NCBI GenBank assembly: GCA_028866995.1
Contig: JAGWHD010000001.1
Location: forward strand, 119,218 to 183,217
DNA length: 64,000 nucleotides
Direction of reading: 5' to 3'
DNA from: Microcaldota archaeon
Lineage (GTDB): Archaea; Micrarchaeota; Micrarchaeia; Micrarchaeales; CABMGC01
This document shows, in pieces, positions 45,915 to 54,776 of the stretch. Position numbers and translations under genes: made by a program. Each line of letters opens with the position of its first letter. Position 1 is the stretch's first letter. The notes under the pieces are model-generated. The model did no database searches. It was given only the letters and a program-made list of their open reading frames with translations, and was not told the DNA's origin.

Positions 45915-47116
45915 GATATCATTCCGTATCCGGAGAGCCTCCATCTCTGGGCGAAGTTCCTGAGAACAGATATCTTCGACTTCTTGTCTATGCATATCAT
46001 GTGCTTGAGCTCCATCTCCAGCTTGTTCTTCCTCGCCCTCTTGACGTATCCTACCGTTGTTCCCGTCCCTATTCCCAATAGAACTGGCTCATTCTCCCTG
46101 AATCCCTGCTTGGGGAGGTCGTCCCTGTTGAGCGATGTGTACTCCAATGTTATCTGGTTGTAAGACTCAGGCAGCTTCCCCGCCTTTCCTACTATCTGAC
46201 CTACCAGTCCGTCCGCCTTCGTGAACGACGGGTCAAGATCTGTGCCTATCGCAATGAGGCCTCCCGCAATCGCCTCATCGAGGTGCTCCTTTCCTGCTGA
46301 GAGCGCCTCTATCTTTGTTATTATCGGCACGTATGATTCCTTCTTGGTCTTGTCCTTTGCAGTGTTTATCCCTGGCCTTATCTCTATCTCGTCGCCGACC
46401 TTGAACTTGCCCCTTATTATCGACCCTCCGATCACCCCTCCTGAGATGTTCTTTATCGCAGTCCCAGGCCTGTTGACGTCGAAAGACCTTGCCACGTACA
46501 TGACGGGATCTGATGTAGTGTCCCTTTCCGGCAGCTTCATGTTTGCTATCTCCTCCAGGAGTATGTCGACGTTGACGTTCTTGTTCGCCATAACAGGCAC
46601 GATAGGTGCGCTCTCTATGGGGCTTCCCTTCACGAACTTCCTTATCTGGTCATAGTTTGCCTTCGCCCTCTCCCTGCCCACTATGTCTATCTTTGTCTGG
46701 ACTATTATGACGTTCTTTATCCCGAGCGCGCTTATCACCATGAGGTGCTCCTTTGTCTGCGGCATCGGAACGTTCTCTGTTGAGGATATCACGAACAGCG
46801 CCGCGTCTATGATGTTTGAGCCTGCAATGGTCGTCGCCATGAGCGTCTCGTGTCCAGGAGAATCGAGCAGCGATATCCTTCTTATGTCAGTTGACTTTGA
46901 GCCGTCGGGGCATGTGTCTGTCGTGTATGTTGTGCCTTCCTTGCCCTCGCACTTCTTTATGACAGCGTCAGCGTATCCCAGCTTTATCGTCATGCTCCTC
47001 TTGACGGATTCGCTGTGGACATCGGTCCAGGTATGCGTCAGCGCAGACGTAAGCGTAGTCTTCCCGTGGTCTACGTGCCCCAGCGTTCCTATGTTCAGTT
47101 CACTTTGCTTCAGCAT
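45911..47116 (-). CDS. Translation initiation factor aIF2 gamma subunit
   Basis: NIGTLGHVDHGKTTLTSAL; LLDSPGHETLMATTIAGSNIIDAAL; IVQTKIDIVGRERA. Confidence 0.93.
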   Translation of the reverse strand: MLKQSELNIGTLGHVDHGKTTLTSALTHTWTDVHSESVKRSMTIKLGYADAVIKKCEGKEGTTYTTDTCPDGSKSTDIRRISLLDSPGHETLMATTIAGSNIIDAALFVISSTENVPMPQTKEHLMVISALGIKNVIIVQTKIDIVGRERAKANYDQIRKFVKGSPIESAPIVPVMANKNVNVDILLEEIANMKLPERDTTSDPVMYVARSFDVNRPGTAIKNISGGVIGGSIIRGKFKVGDEIEIRPGINTAKDKTKKESYVPIITKIEALSAGKEHLDEAIAGGLIAIGTDLDPSFTKADGLVGQIVGKAGKLPESYNQITLEYTSLNRDDLPKQGFRENEPVLLGIGTGTTVGYVKRARKNKLEMELKHMICIDKKSKISVLRNFAQRWRLSGYGMIS

Positions 47117-47546
47117 GATACCATCTCTTTTGATTTCCGTCGACCAGCTGCCTCAGCGCAGTCCTCGTGTACTTGTTCATCCTGAGCTTGAGGGCTGCCT
47201 TAGGCTTGATCCATCTATATGATTGTATCTCCCTGTTATCTATCTTTACCTTTTCGGTCAGGGCCCTGCACAGCACGTCAACGAATAGGAAATGGGCCTT
47301 CCTGTAGAATCCCTTGGGGAATATGGCCTCCTGGACGTTTATCACCCTGTCGAAACTTATCCTCATGTTGAGCTCCTCCTTCATCTCGCGCCTTGCCGTG
47401 TCTGCGACGCTCTCCCCCAGTTCTATGTGCCCTCCAGGTATCGCGTACATCTTTGGCCATTTGTGCGTCGTTACCATCAGCAGCTCTCCTTTCCTGTTGA
47501 TGGCAAACACACCGACTATCGCCTCGGGGTAGTTCCAGTCGCTCAT
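47100..47546 (-). CDS. NUDIX hydrolase
   Basis: GGHIELGESVADTARREMKEELNMRI (Nudix box GX5EX7REUXEEXGU-like). Confidence 0.9.
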   Translation of the reverse strand: MSDWNYPEAIVGVFAINRKGELLMVTTHKWPKMYAIPGGHIELGESVADTARREMKEELNMRISFDRVINVQEAIFPKGFYRKAHFLFVDVLCRALTEKVKIDNREIQSYRWIKPKAALKLRMNKYTRTALRQLVDGNQKRWYHAEAK

Positions 47547-47941
47547 TGCTCCGCCTTGGCCTTCGGCTTGAACAGCTCCTCCAAAGGCTTGCTCCCGTAT
47601 TCTGTTATCACTGTGTTGATCTGCACTGTGTCAGAGCTTATGGTGTTGCCCCTTAGCATCCTCCTTCTCCTGTATCCTGACTCTCCCTTCCTTATGCCAG
47701 GACCCGAGCTGAGGAGCGGCCTTGCCTTCCTTGTACCCTCTATCTCGAACCTCGATGGCGCACCGGTGTTGTCGCTGAGCCCGGTTATCTGCAGCTTGAA
47801 GCCTTCCAGGCCTATAGCGAAGCCGTCTATGACCTCGCCTATCTTCTTGCCTATCAGCGCCCCTTCAGCCTCCTTCGCAACGTCCTGCTGCGCTGTCTTC
47901 CCGCTCTTCTTGTCAGAGTATACAATCTTCATTGAAACCAC
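47543..47941 (-). CDS. rps6e: 30S ribosomal protein S6e
   Basis: MKIVYSDKKSGKTAQQDV...LIGKKIGEVIDG...GYELQITG-like and RKGESGYRRRRMLRGNTIS. Confidence 0.88.
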   Translation of the reverse strand: MVSMKIVYSDKKSGKTAQQDVAKEAEGALIGKKIGEVIDGFAIGLEGFKLQITGLSDNTGAPSRFEIEGTRKARPLLSSGPGIRKGESGYRRRRMLRGNTISSDTVQINTVITEYGSKPLEELFKPKAKAEQ

Positions 47942-47958
47942 TTATCGCCATCCTGTTG

Positions 47959-50121
47959 TCATCTGTACATGCTCTCGGGCTCGTCCTTGAACCGCTTTAT
48001 CCTCTCGCTGACCTCCTTTGGTATGGACGGCTTTATCTCCTTGAGCGCCTTCTCGAAGTCCTTGATCGTGACGATGTCGCGCTTGTTCCTTATCGCGTTC
48101 ATCCCTGCCTCCCTGCATATGTTCTCTATCTCTGCGCTGGTGTAGTTCTCGGTCTCGTCCGCAAGGTCCTCGAGCTTGACGTCCTTGTCAAGAGGCATCT
48201 TCTTCGTGTGTATCTTGAATATCTCAAGCCTTGCGTCCCCGTCAGGCATGGGTATCTCTATTATCTTGTCGAACCTTCCTGCGCGCAGCAGCGCGGGCTC
48301 TATCTTCTCCGGGCTGTTCGTCGCAGCGAGCACAAAGACGTTCTTCGACTCCTCGAGGCCGTCCATCTCGGTCAGCAGCGTCGCGACGACGCGCTCCGCA
48401 ACAGGCACCCCTCCTTCTCCCCCTGGATAGTCCACAGTGTTTGTTATCGAGTCTATCTCGTCTATGAATATGATGCACGGCGCAGCGAGCCTCGCCTTCC
48501 TGAAGATCTCCCTGATCGTCCTCTCGCTCTCGCCGACGAACTTGTTGAGGACCTCAGGGCCGTTTATTGCTATGAAGTTTGTCTCTCGCTCAGTCGCTAT
48601 CGCCTTCGCTAGCAGTGTCTTCCCGGTTCCTGGCGGCCCTACCAGCAGTATGCCCTTTATCGGCCTTATCCCCATCTTCGCGAAGCTGTCAGCGTACCTG
48701 AGCGGCATGTCTATCGCCTCCTTCAGGTCGTCCTTGGCCTTGTTCAGCCCCCCTACGTCGTTCCAGTGGACATTGGGCCTCTCTATGAAGACCTCTCTCA
48801 ATGCGCTTGGCTGTATGCCCTTGAGCGCATAGACGAAGTCGTCCCTTGTAAGGTACAGCTTCTCGAGTATCTCAGCCGGTATTGACTGCTTGTCGAGTAT
48901 CTGCGGCAGGAACCTCCTGAGCGTCGACATCGCGGCTTCCCTTACCAATGCCGTTATATCGGCTCCGGTGTATCCGTGCGTCATGTTCGCTAGCTCGTCT
49001 ATGTTGACATCCTTTGCTATCGGCATGTGCCTTGTATGCACCTGGAGTATCTGCTTCCTGGCGTCGCGGTTCGGCACCCCTATCTCGATCTCACGGTCGA
49101 ACCTTCCGGGCCTTCTGAGCGCAGGGTCTATCGCGTCAGGCCTGTTGGTAGCTGCAAGGACTATCACCTGCCCCCTCTGGGCCATTCCGTCCATGAGAGT
49201 AAGCAATTGCGAGACCATCCTCCTTTCAACCTCGTTGGTCGATTCCTCCCTCTTGGGCGCTATCGCATCGATCTCGTCCATGAAGAGGATTGTCGGTGCT
49301 TTCTCGTTAGCGTTCTTGAATATCTCCCTGAGCTTCTCCTCGCTCTCGCCGACGAACTTGCTGACCAGCTCGGGTCCTGAAATGGATATGAAGTTGACGT
49401 CGCTCTCGTTCGCGACGGCCTTCGCCAGCAGCGTCTTGCCTGTTCCAGGAGGGCCGTACAGGAGCACCCCTTTTGGAGGCTCTATGCCGAGCCTCTCGAA
49501 CAGCTCGGGATACCTTATCGGCAGCTCTACCATCTCCCTTATCTTCTGCTTGACGTCGTCGAGGCCGCCGATGTCCTCGTAGTGGACCTCAGCGACTTTG
49601 ACCTGTGATTCCGATACTGGCTCTTCCTTGACCACGACCTTGGTATCCCTTGAGACCTTGGTTATGCCGTGAGGGAGCACCTGTATGACTAGGAAGTTGA
49701 ATATCAGCCCGAACATAGGTATGGGTATTGAATCGCCCTTGACTATGGGCCTGTTCTCGAGCCTTCTCTTCGCGTACTCGGCAAAATCAGGGGAGAGCGG
49801 AGGCTTCTGCCCTGGAGGAGGCGCAAGCACTACCCTCTCGGCATCCTTTATCGTCGCCTTTGACACGAATATCTTGTCCCCTATCCCGACTCCGAGGTTC
49901 TGCCTCAAGTAGCCGTCGATCCTTATGAATCCGAGCCCTTCGTCGCTGGGGTGCGCCTGCCATACGACAGCAGCTGTGGCCTTGCCCTTGCGCTTCAGCT
50001 CTACGATGTCGCCAGTGAGAAGGTCAAGGTCCTGCCTTGACTTAGTGTCTATCCTAGCGATGGACCTTCCAGAATCGGTCACAAGTGCGTCTGCGACTGT
50101 AAGCTCAATCTCGCTAGCCAT
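47959..50121 (-). CDS. CDC48/VCP-like AAA+ ATPase (two AAA domains)
   Basis: Two Walker A GPPGTGKT motifs; CDC48 N-domain; GGLDDVKQKIREMVELPIRYPELFERLGIEPPKG. Confidence 0.96.
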   Translation of the reverse strand: MASEIELTVADALVTDSGRSIARIDTKSRQDLDLLTGDIVELKRKGKATAAVVWQAHPSDEGLGFIRIDGYLRQNLGVGIGDKIFVSKATIKDAERVVLAPPPGQKPPLSPDFAEYAKRRLENRPIVKGDSIPIPMFGLIFNFLVIQVLPHGITKVSRDTKVVVKEEPVSESQVKVAEVHYEDIGGLDDVKQKIREMVELPIRYPELFERLGIEPPKGVLLYGPPGTGKTLLAKAVANESDVNFISISGPELVSKFVGESEEKLREIFKNANEKAPTILFMDEIDAIAPKREESTNEVERRMVSQLLTLMDGMAQRGQVIVLAATNRPDAIDPALRRPGRFDREIEIGVPNRDARKQILQVHTRHMPIAKDVNIDELANMTHGYTGADITALVREAAMSTLRRFLPQILDKQSIPAEILEKLYLTRDDFVYALKGIQPSALREVFIERPNVHWNDVGGLNKAKDDLKEAIDMPLRYADSFAKMGIRPIKGILLVGPPGTGKTLLAKAIATERETNFIAINGPEVLNKFVGESERTIREIFRKARLAAPCIIFIDEIDSITNTVDYPGGEGGVPVAERVVATLLTEMDGLEESKNVFVLAATNSPEKIEPALLRAGRFDKIIEIPMPDGDARLEIFKIHTKKMPLDKDVKLEDLADETENYTSAEIENICREAGMNAIRNKRDIVTIKDFEKALKEIKPSIPKEVSERIKRFKDEPESMYR

Positions 50122-50220
50122 AAATATTCCAAAAATATGAGAATTGCTTCCCCCTAGAACGACGTAATATCTTTAAGAAGAAAAAGGATATAAAGCCTTT
50201 TGATATCCGCAGGCTCGCGT

Positions 50221-50508
50221 TCATGGGGCTTTGGGCAAGGGGCACTGCATGCCGTACACGGCCCCGTATAGCCTGTCGCCTATCAGGACCATACGGATCC
50301 CGTTTATCGATGAGAGATAGCCCGCGTACGCCTGGTCGGCATTCTGTTGCTGCATCGCCGCGTTCTCGGCCGCGATGAAAGCCGCTGCGGAAGCCGAGTA
50401 ATAGGAGCCCGTGATGCCGCACGATGCATAGAGGATCGGGATCAGGTAATGGAGGTATACTACGACCGCGGCTGAAACGGATAGTATCAACAGGCCATAC
50501 AATCCCAT
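50221..50508 (-). CDS. Small membrane-anchored pilus-operon protein
   Basis: MGLYGLLILSVSAAVVVYLHYL N-terminal TM; position in operon. Confidence 0.5.
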   Translation of the reverse strand: MGLYGLLILSVSAAVVVYLHYLIPILYASCGITGSYYSASAAAFIAAENAAMQQQNADQAYAGYLSSINGIRMVLIGDRLYGAVYGMQCPLPKAP

Positions 50509-50886
50509 TCACGCACCTATGCAAAAGTCGCGCAGACCGTCCGAAGCGTTGAACGGGAAGCACCTGAACCGTTGCGCGCTGTCAGGCGCTTGCGAATATG
50601 GAGGGTATATCGAGATGTTGATCCCGTATACGTAGCGGTAGTAGGGCAGGTAGCCGTACATGCAATCCGAGCCATTGTCCAGGTATGCGGCAATGCATGA
50701 ATGGAGGCCGCTGTCGCGAATCATCTGGTTGATGAAGTCGTATGCTGCGACGTTGCCCAGAAGCTCCTCCTTTGCAGCGTATGCGTTGGCAGCGGACCTG
50801 CCAGCAGAGGCATATGTGTATGACAGGACCGAGAATACGAGGAATCCGGATATCGCTATTTCAAGAGGCGCGAATTGGGCTTTCAT
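50509..50886 (-). CDS. Pilin-like protein
   Basis: MKAQFAPLEIAISGFLVFSVLSYTYA class III-like N-terminus. Confidence 0.6.
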   Translation of the reverse strand: MKAQFAPLEIAISGFLVFSVLSYTYASAGRSAANAYAAKEELLGNVAAYDFINQMIRDSGLHSCIAAYLDNGSDCMYGYLPYYRYVYGINISIYPPYSQAPDSAQRFRCFPFNASDGLRDFCIGA

Positions 50887-52173
50887 TCATACACCCTCTA
50901 TGCTTACGGCCGAGTTGAGGTAGTGCAGTGTCATGTTCCCGATACCTAGGCCTCTCTTGAGCTTGACACCTATTGAATACGAGAAAGGGACCTTTGAACC
51001 GCATACGTACTCGGGCCCGTCTATTTCGCATCCTTGTCGTATGCCCGCAGTGCTGTTAAGCATGCGGTTCTCCGCTGCCATTGCTGAGCTTATCGCCTGC
51101 CCTATCTGCGACTGTATGTCGGCATCGACCTCGGTAGAGTTGTAGTAGCCGAGCGTGCCGTACATGCTGTTGAGGTACTGCCTGTAGGTGCCGTAGCTGC
51201 CTGCGTTGACGACGGAATAGGACTGTCCGTCTGTAAGCAGCGTCTCCTGTGCCGGAGTCTCGGACGAGTATACGGAATCCACTGTGGCATTGCCCACTGC
51301 CAAAGGCCCGAGATACAGCACCGCACTGGCATTCCTGTCTGACAGCGTGCCGTTGATGGTACCGTAAGGCGTCTGTATCCCAAGGTCGAAGGCGAACCTG
51401 TATTCCATGTCAGTCTGGTTGGCGAAGGTGATGTTGTACCCGGTGTGGGACGGCTTTACGCAGTAGGTGGCTGTCGGCCCGAGGTTGTTGGTGTAGCAGT
51501 TCCCAGAGAATACCCTGTAGTCCCACGCGTTGCCAGAGCCGCATTGCGACGAGACGCTCAGGGGGTTTCCCCAGAAATTGAGGTACGTGCAGTGGTTATT
51601 CTGCCTGTACGAATCCACGGCGCTGGAAGCGCTGATGTTGTACGCGATGGACTCGTTTCTCATTGTTATCTGGAACCCGTAGTTGCTGGAGTTGTATGCT
51701 GACGGCGCGGACCTTGCGTAGATGAGGAACGATGCCGTGCCGTTCGTTGTCTGATTGCCGCACGTGAGAAGGTAGCTGAGGTCCATGGACTCGATTCCTG
51801 GAAGGACCGGCACGAAAGCAAGGCTGTGAAGATAAAGGCCGGAGAAGTTCAGCTGCAATGTGCTATCGATCGGCAGCGCTGAAGATGAGTTGGCGTGTAT
51901 CGTGGCCGTGCCGTCATTGCAGCCGTATAGCGATAGCTCCCCGTAGCTTTCGTATCCTACAGTAGCATTGGGTGGAAAGTATGCATAGAACCGCGGATCC
52001 TCGTGCTGCTGCGCGCCATTCACGTGCGCGGGCGCCGTCATGTTGCCGTCAAGGTAGGAGATGGATTTGCCGTAGTTTGAGGCTCCGCTGCCGTATGCGG
52101 CCAGCACGCTGACCATAAGCAGGCCTATGGCGCCCGTAATTAGAAGGAATTCCAAGCTTGACTGGAGCCTCAC
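50887..52173 (-). CDS. Large pilin-like (adhesin) protein
   Basis: Re-annotated GTG start at 52173: VRLQSSLEFLLITGAIGLLMVSVLAAYGSGAS (class III signal); many N-x-S/T sites. Confidence 0.7.
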   Translation of the reverse strand: MRLQSSLEFLLITGAIGLLMVSVLAAYGSGASNYGKSISYLDGNMTAPAHVNGAQQHEDPRFYAYFPPNATVGYESYGELSLYGCNDGTATIHANSSSALPIDSTLQLNFSGLYLHSLAFVPVLPGIESMDLSYLLTCGNQTTNGTASFLIYARSAPSAYNSSNYGFQITMRNESIAYNISASSAVDSYRQNNHCTYLNFWGNPLSVSSQCGSGNAWDYRVFSGNCYTNNLGPTATYCVKPSHTGYNITFANQTDMEYRFAFDLGIQTPYGTINGTLSDRNASAVLYLGPLAVGNATVDSVYSSETPAQETLLTDGQSYSVVNAGSYGTYRQYLNSMYGTLGYYNSTEVDADIQSQIGQAISSAMAAENRMLNSTAGIRQGCEIDGPEYVCGSKVPFSYSIGVKLKRGLGIGNMTLHYLNSAVSIEGV

Positions 52174-52520
52174 ATCACCACCATCACGTAAGCTCTGCCG
52201 TCTATCTCCACAATCCTGCAGAAGCGTCCAGGGCTGCAATTCCCGTACCAATCCATCGGAACGATCGATGCCTCAAGCCCGGTATTATTGGAAAGTGCCG
52301 AGATGAGTGCGATCGAGGACGAGTAATTCAGGTCGAGGCCGTAGATGGATGAGACGGCCTGCTGCGAGAGGGCATATTCTGACATAAGCGTGCCCTGTTC
52401 GCTTGAGACCCTGGCAAGGTGCGACACCTGCGAGTATGTGGCTGCGATGAATACGCTGAACAGGAGCATGCCGAATTCGGCTCCCAGCAGGGCCTCGAAA
52501 GATATCATCATCGCTTTCAT
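52170..52520 (-). CDS. Pilin-like protein
   Basis: Start re-set to MKAMMISFEALLGAEFGMLLFSVFIAATYSQVSHLA. Confidence 0.65.
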   Translation of the reverse strand: MKAMMISFEALLGAEFGMLLFSVFIAATYSQVSHLARVSSEQGTLMSEYALSQQAVSSIYGLDLNYSSSIALISALSNNTGLEASIVPMDWYGNCSPGRFCRIVEIDGRAYVMVVM

Positions 52521-52720
52521 TGGTTCACGCCCAGCATGCAGCCGCATAGGGATTCGATGCTGTCCAGGTGCCCGGTCGCATATGTTGAAATTGAATTGAT
52601 GACCGACAGCTCGTTGCCGTACCATTTACCGGCGAGCGCAACAGCCGAGAGCATGGAGATGGCCATCAGCGACGCTACGGTGATGCCCATCATGATCTCG
52701 ATGCTCAGTTGGACCTTAAT
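52517..52720 (-). CDS. Small pilin-like protein, not in ORF track (possible ATT start)
   Basis: Manual translation (I)KVQLSIEIMMGITVASLMAISMLSAVALAGKWYGNELSVINSISTYATGHLDSIESLCGCMLGVNQ*; 4-nt overlap with downstream gene. Confidence 0.55.
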   Translation of the reverse strand: MKVQLSIEIMMGITVASLMAISMLSAVALAGKWYGNELSVINSISTYATGHLDSIESLCGCMLGVNQ

Positions 52721-53064
52721 CTGCTCACCCTGTAGGTGCCGTTCGTCTGGTCGTAATATCCAGAGAACGTCGCGTACACGCCGTCAGGACAGAAAGAGCC
52801 GTTGGCAATCTGCATGGCGTATAGGAAATCCGTTCCTGCAGGGGCTCCCGAAGAGCATGTGCCCGTTGGCACATATTCCTGGAATGTGGCGTATCCGGAG
52901 ACGAGCTTCTCGTAGATGCCGGACTCCATTGCAGATACCGAATAGGACAGCATTGCGCCGCCCAGCTTCGGGGCTATCGCTGCCATATTGGCCACGAAAT
53001 AGAGCATGGAGAGCCCTGCCAAAGAAAGGTAAAGCAGGAGCTCGAAGGACATCTGCGCCTTCAT
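52705..53064 (-). CDS. Pilin-like protein
   Basis: MKAQMSFELLLYLSLAGLSMLYFVANMAAIAPKLGG class III-like N-terminus. Confidence 0.65.
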   Translation of the reverse strand: MKAQMSFELLLYLSLAGLSMLYFVANMAAIAPKLGGAMLSYSVSAMESGIYEKLVSGYATFQEYVPTGTCSSGAPAGTDFLYAMQIANGSFCPDGVYATFSGYYDQTNGTYRVSRLRSN

Positions 53065-53068
53065 GCTC

Positions 53069-53350
53069 TCAGCCAGAAAGGCTGTTTGCCGCAAGGCTCG
53101 CCAGCTTGTCCGATATGACGCTGGCTATGCTCATGTTGGTGCCATTCACTGCGACGGAGCTTATCGCCGACCCTTTGAGCCGCAGCACCATCGCCAGGGC
53201 TATCAGGATGACTATGCTCGCCGCCGAGAGCATCATTATGTACTCCAGCGAACCCTGCCCTTTCCTGGCCCTCGCGCTCAGCAGCAGTGCCTGGGCCTCG
53301 AGGGGCAGCATGCTGCACATCGTGTTCTTGTATTCCATTGCATCACTCAA
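53069..53350 (-). CDS. Class III signal pilin (likely major-type small pilin)
   Basis: RARKGQGSLEYIMMLSAASIVILIALAMVLRLKGSA. Confidence 0.7.
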   Translation of the reverse strand: MSDAMEYKNTMCSMLPLEAQALLLSARARKGQGSLEYIMMLSAASIVILIALAMVLRLKGSAISSVAVNGTNMSIASVISDKLASLAANSLSG

Positions 53351-54099
53351 ACAACATAACTCAGGTATTGGGACGACAGCTGTATCATCGCCGATCCGAA
53401 CACAGCCAGCGGAAGGACGTGGCCCGCTATCGAGGCGAGGCTCTCCGTTGCCTTGCTGAAGTATCTTGTTATGAACAGCATGATTAGCACGTATCCTTGC
53501 ATGGTCAAGGAGAACCCGTAGGTCATGGGCCTCGCGCTCTGCCCAAGCAGCTCGGACGACGAATGAAGTATGTTGACGACTATTCCCGAGAATATCGGGA
53601 CGAAAACGACGAGCCCCACGTAGATCAGGGCCTCTATGCCGCCTATGCTGGACCTTATCCTGTTGTTGCGCCTCATCTCCTTGGAGAGCCTCCGCTCGAA
53701 CAGCTCCAGGTCGTTGCCGATGTCCTTCCCCGACTTCAGGCCGAACCAGAGCAGCTCCAGCATCTCTGACAGGTTCTTGTTTCCAGGCTCCCGGCCTGCC
53801 ATGCGCTCTGTGTTCCCGAGCCTTGCCGAATCGGACATGCGTTTGACGGCTTTTGGAAGAGGACGCTGCGCTCCTGAATTTCTCAGGACGGAGAGCAGGT
53901 TGGAGCCGTTGTACGCCCTCCTTATCTCGCTGGCATAGGCGAGCACCTCGGCATCCTTTATCGTCTTCCTGCCAAGATGCCTTGCAGCGATCATGGCGAT
54001 TGAGATCGCAGCGAAGAGCAAGGCATACCTGCCGTAGAGAAGCGTGGCTGCGAACAGCGCCATTCCAAGCAAAAGAAGCATCAAGTCTGCATTACGCAT
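53347..54099 (-). CDS. TadC-like pilus platform membrane protein
   Basis: ELLWFGLKSGKDIGNDLELFERRLSKEMRRNNRIRSSIGGIEALIYVGLVVFVPIFSGIVV; operon context. Confidence 0.7.
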   Translation of the reverse strand: MRNADLMLLLLGMALFAATLLYGRYALLFAAISIAMIAARHLGRKTIKDAEVLAYASEIRRAYNGSNLLSVLRNSGAQRPLPKAVKRMSDSARLGNTERMAGREPGNKNLSEMLELLWFGLKSGKDIGNDLELFERRLSKEMRRNNRIRSSIGGIEALIYVGLVVFVPIFSGIVVNILHSSSELLGQSARPMTYGFSLTMQGYVLIMLFITRYFSKATESLASIAGHVLPLAVFGSAMIQLSSQYLSYVV

Positions 54100-54772
54100 G
54101 GATTCTCCCTCCCATGAGCATCCTGCCTAAAGCGTATGCCAGCGGGAGAAAGACCAGCATCACTACAGAGAACAGGAATATGTTTGCGTCGCGCTGCGAA
54201 AGGATGGTGTTCCCTACGAAGGCGAAGACAAGAAAAGACGGAAGGACAGCTGATATGAACATGGCAACCAGCGCATTGCGGTTTATCGAGCCTTCGTACT
54301 GCGCGGCAGTTTCCTCCGCGGCGTACTCCTCGTTGTCGAGGAACTTCCCGATGGTGCCCTGCGCAGGCACGTCCAGCGCTATCCCCATGCCAGCTGCGCC
54401 TGCCGCAAGGGATCTGTTGAAATCGCAGCCCATCATTACCATGTTCCTGATTCGCAGGAAGAGCCTTTCTACGGCAGCGTCGTCGGAACCAGAAGCCAGT
54501 CTTTCCAGGGAGCTGCAGAGCCCTACGCCCTTGTTCGTATAATATGACAGGATCCTAAGCCTCTTTATGACGGCAGACCTGAGATTTGTTGAGATTTCGC
54601 TGTGTCTTGCCCTTGTCGCCATGAATCCGAGCAGCGCTGAGAATCCCAATGACAAGGCCTCGAACGCGGCAAACCACGATACGCTGATCCTGCCGTTCAC
54701 GTAGCACAGGAACAATGCCATGGCAAGCGACAGCTCCATGACTGCGATCACGGTCATTGAATTTTTGCGCAT
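54092..54772 (-). CDS. TadB/C-like pilus platform membrane protein
   Basis: LRILSYYTNKGVGLCSSLERLASGSDDAAVERLFLRIRNMVMMGCDFNRSLAAGAAGMGIAL; operon context. Confidence 0.7.
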   Translation of the reverse strand: MRKNSMTVIAVMELSLAMALFLCYVNGRISVSWFAAFEALSLGFSALLGFMATRARHSEISTNLRSAVIKRLRILSYYTNKGVGLCSSLERLASGSDDAAVERLFLRIRNMVMMGCDFNRSLAAGAAGMGIALDVPAQGTIGKFLDNEEYAAEETAAQYEGSINRNALVAMFISAVLPSFLVFAFVGNTILSQRDANIFLFSVVMLVFLPLAYALGRMLMGGRIHA

Positions 54773-54776
54773 GGGA

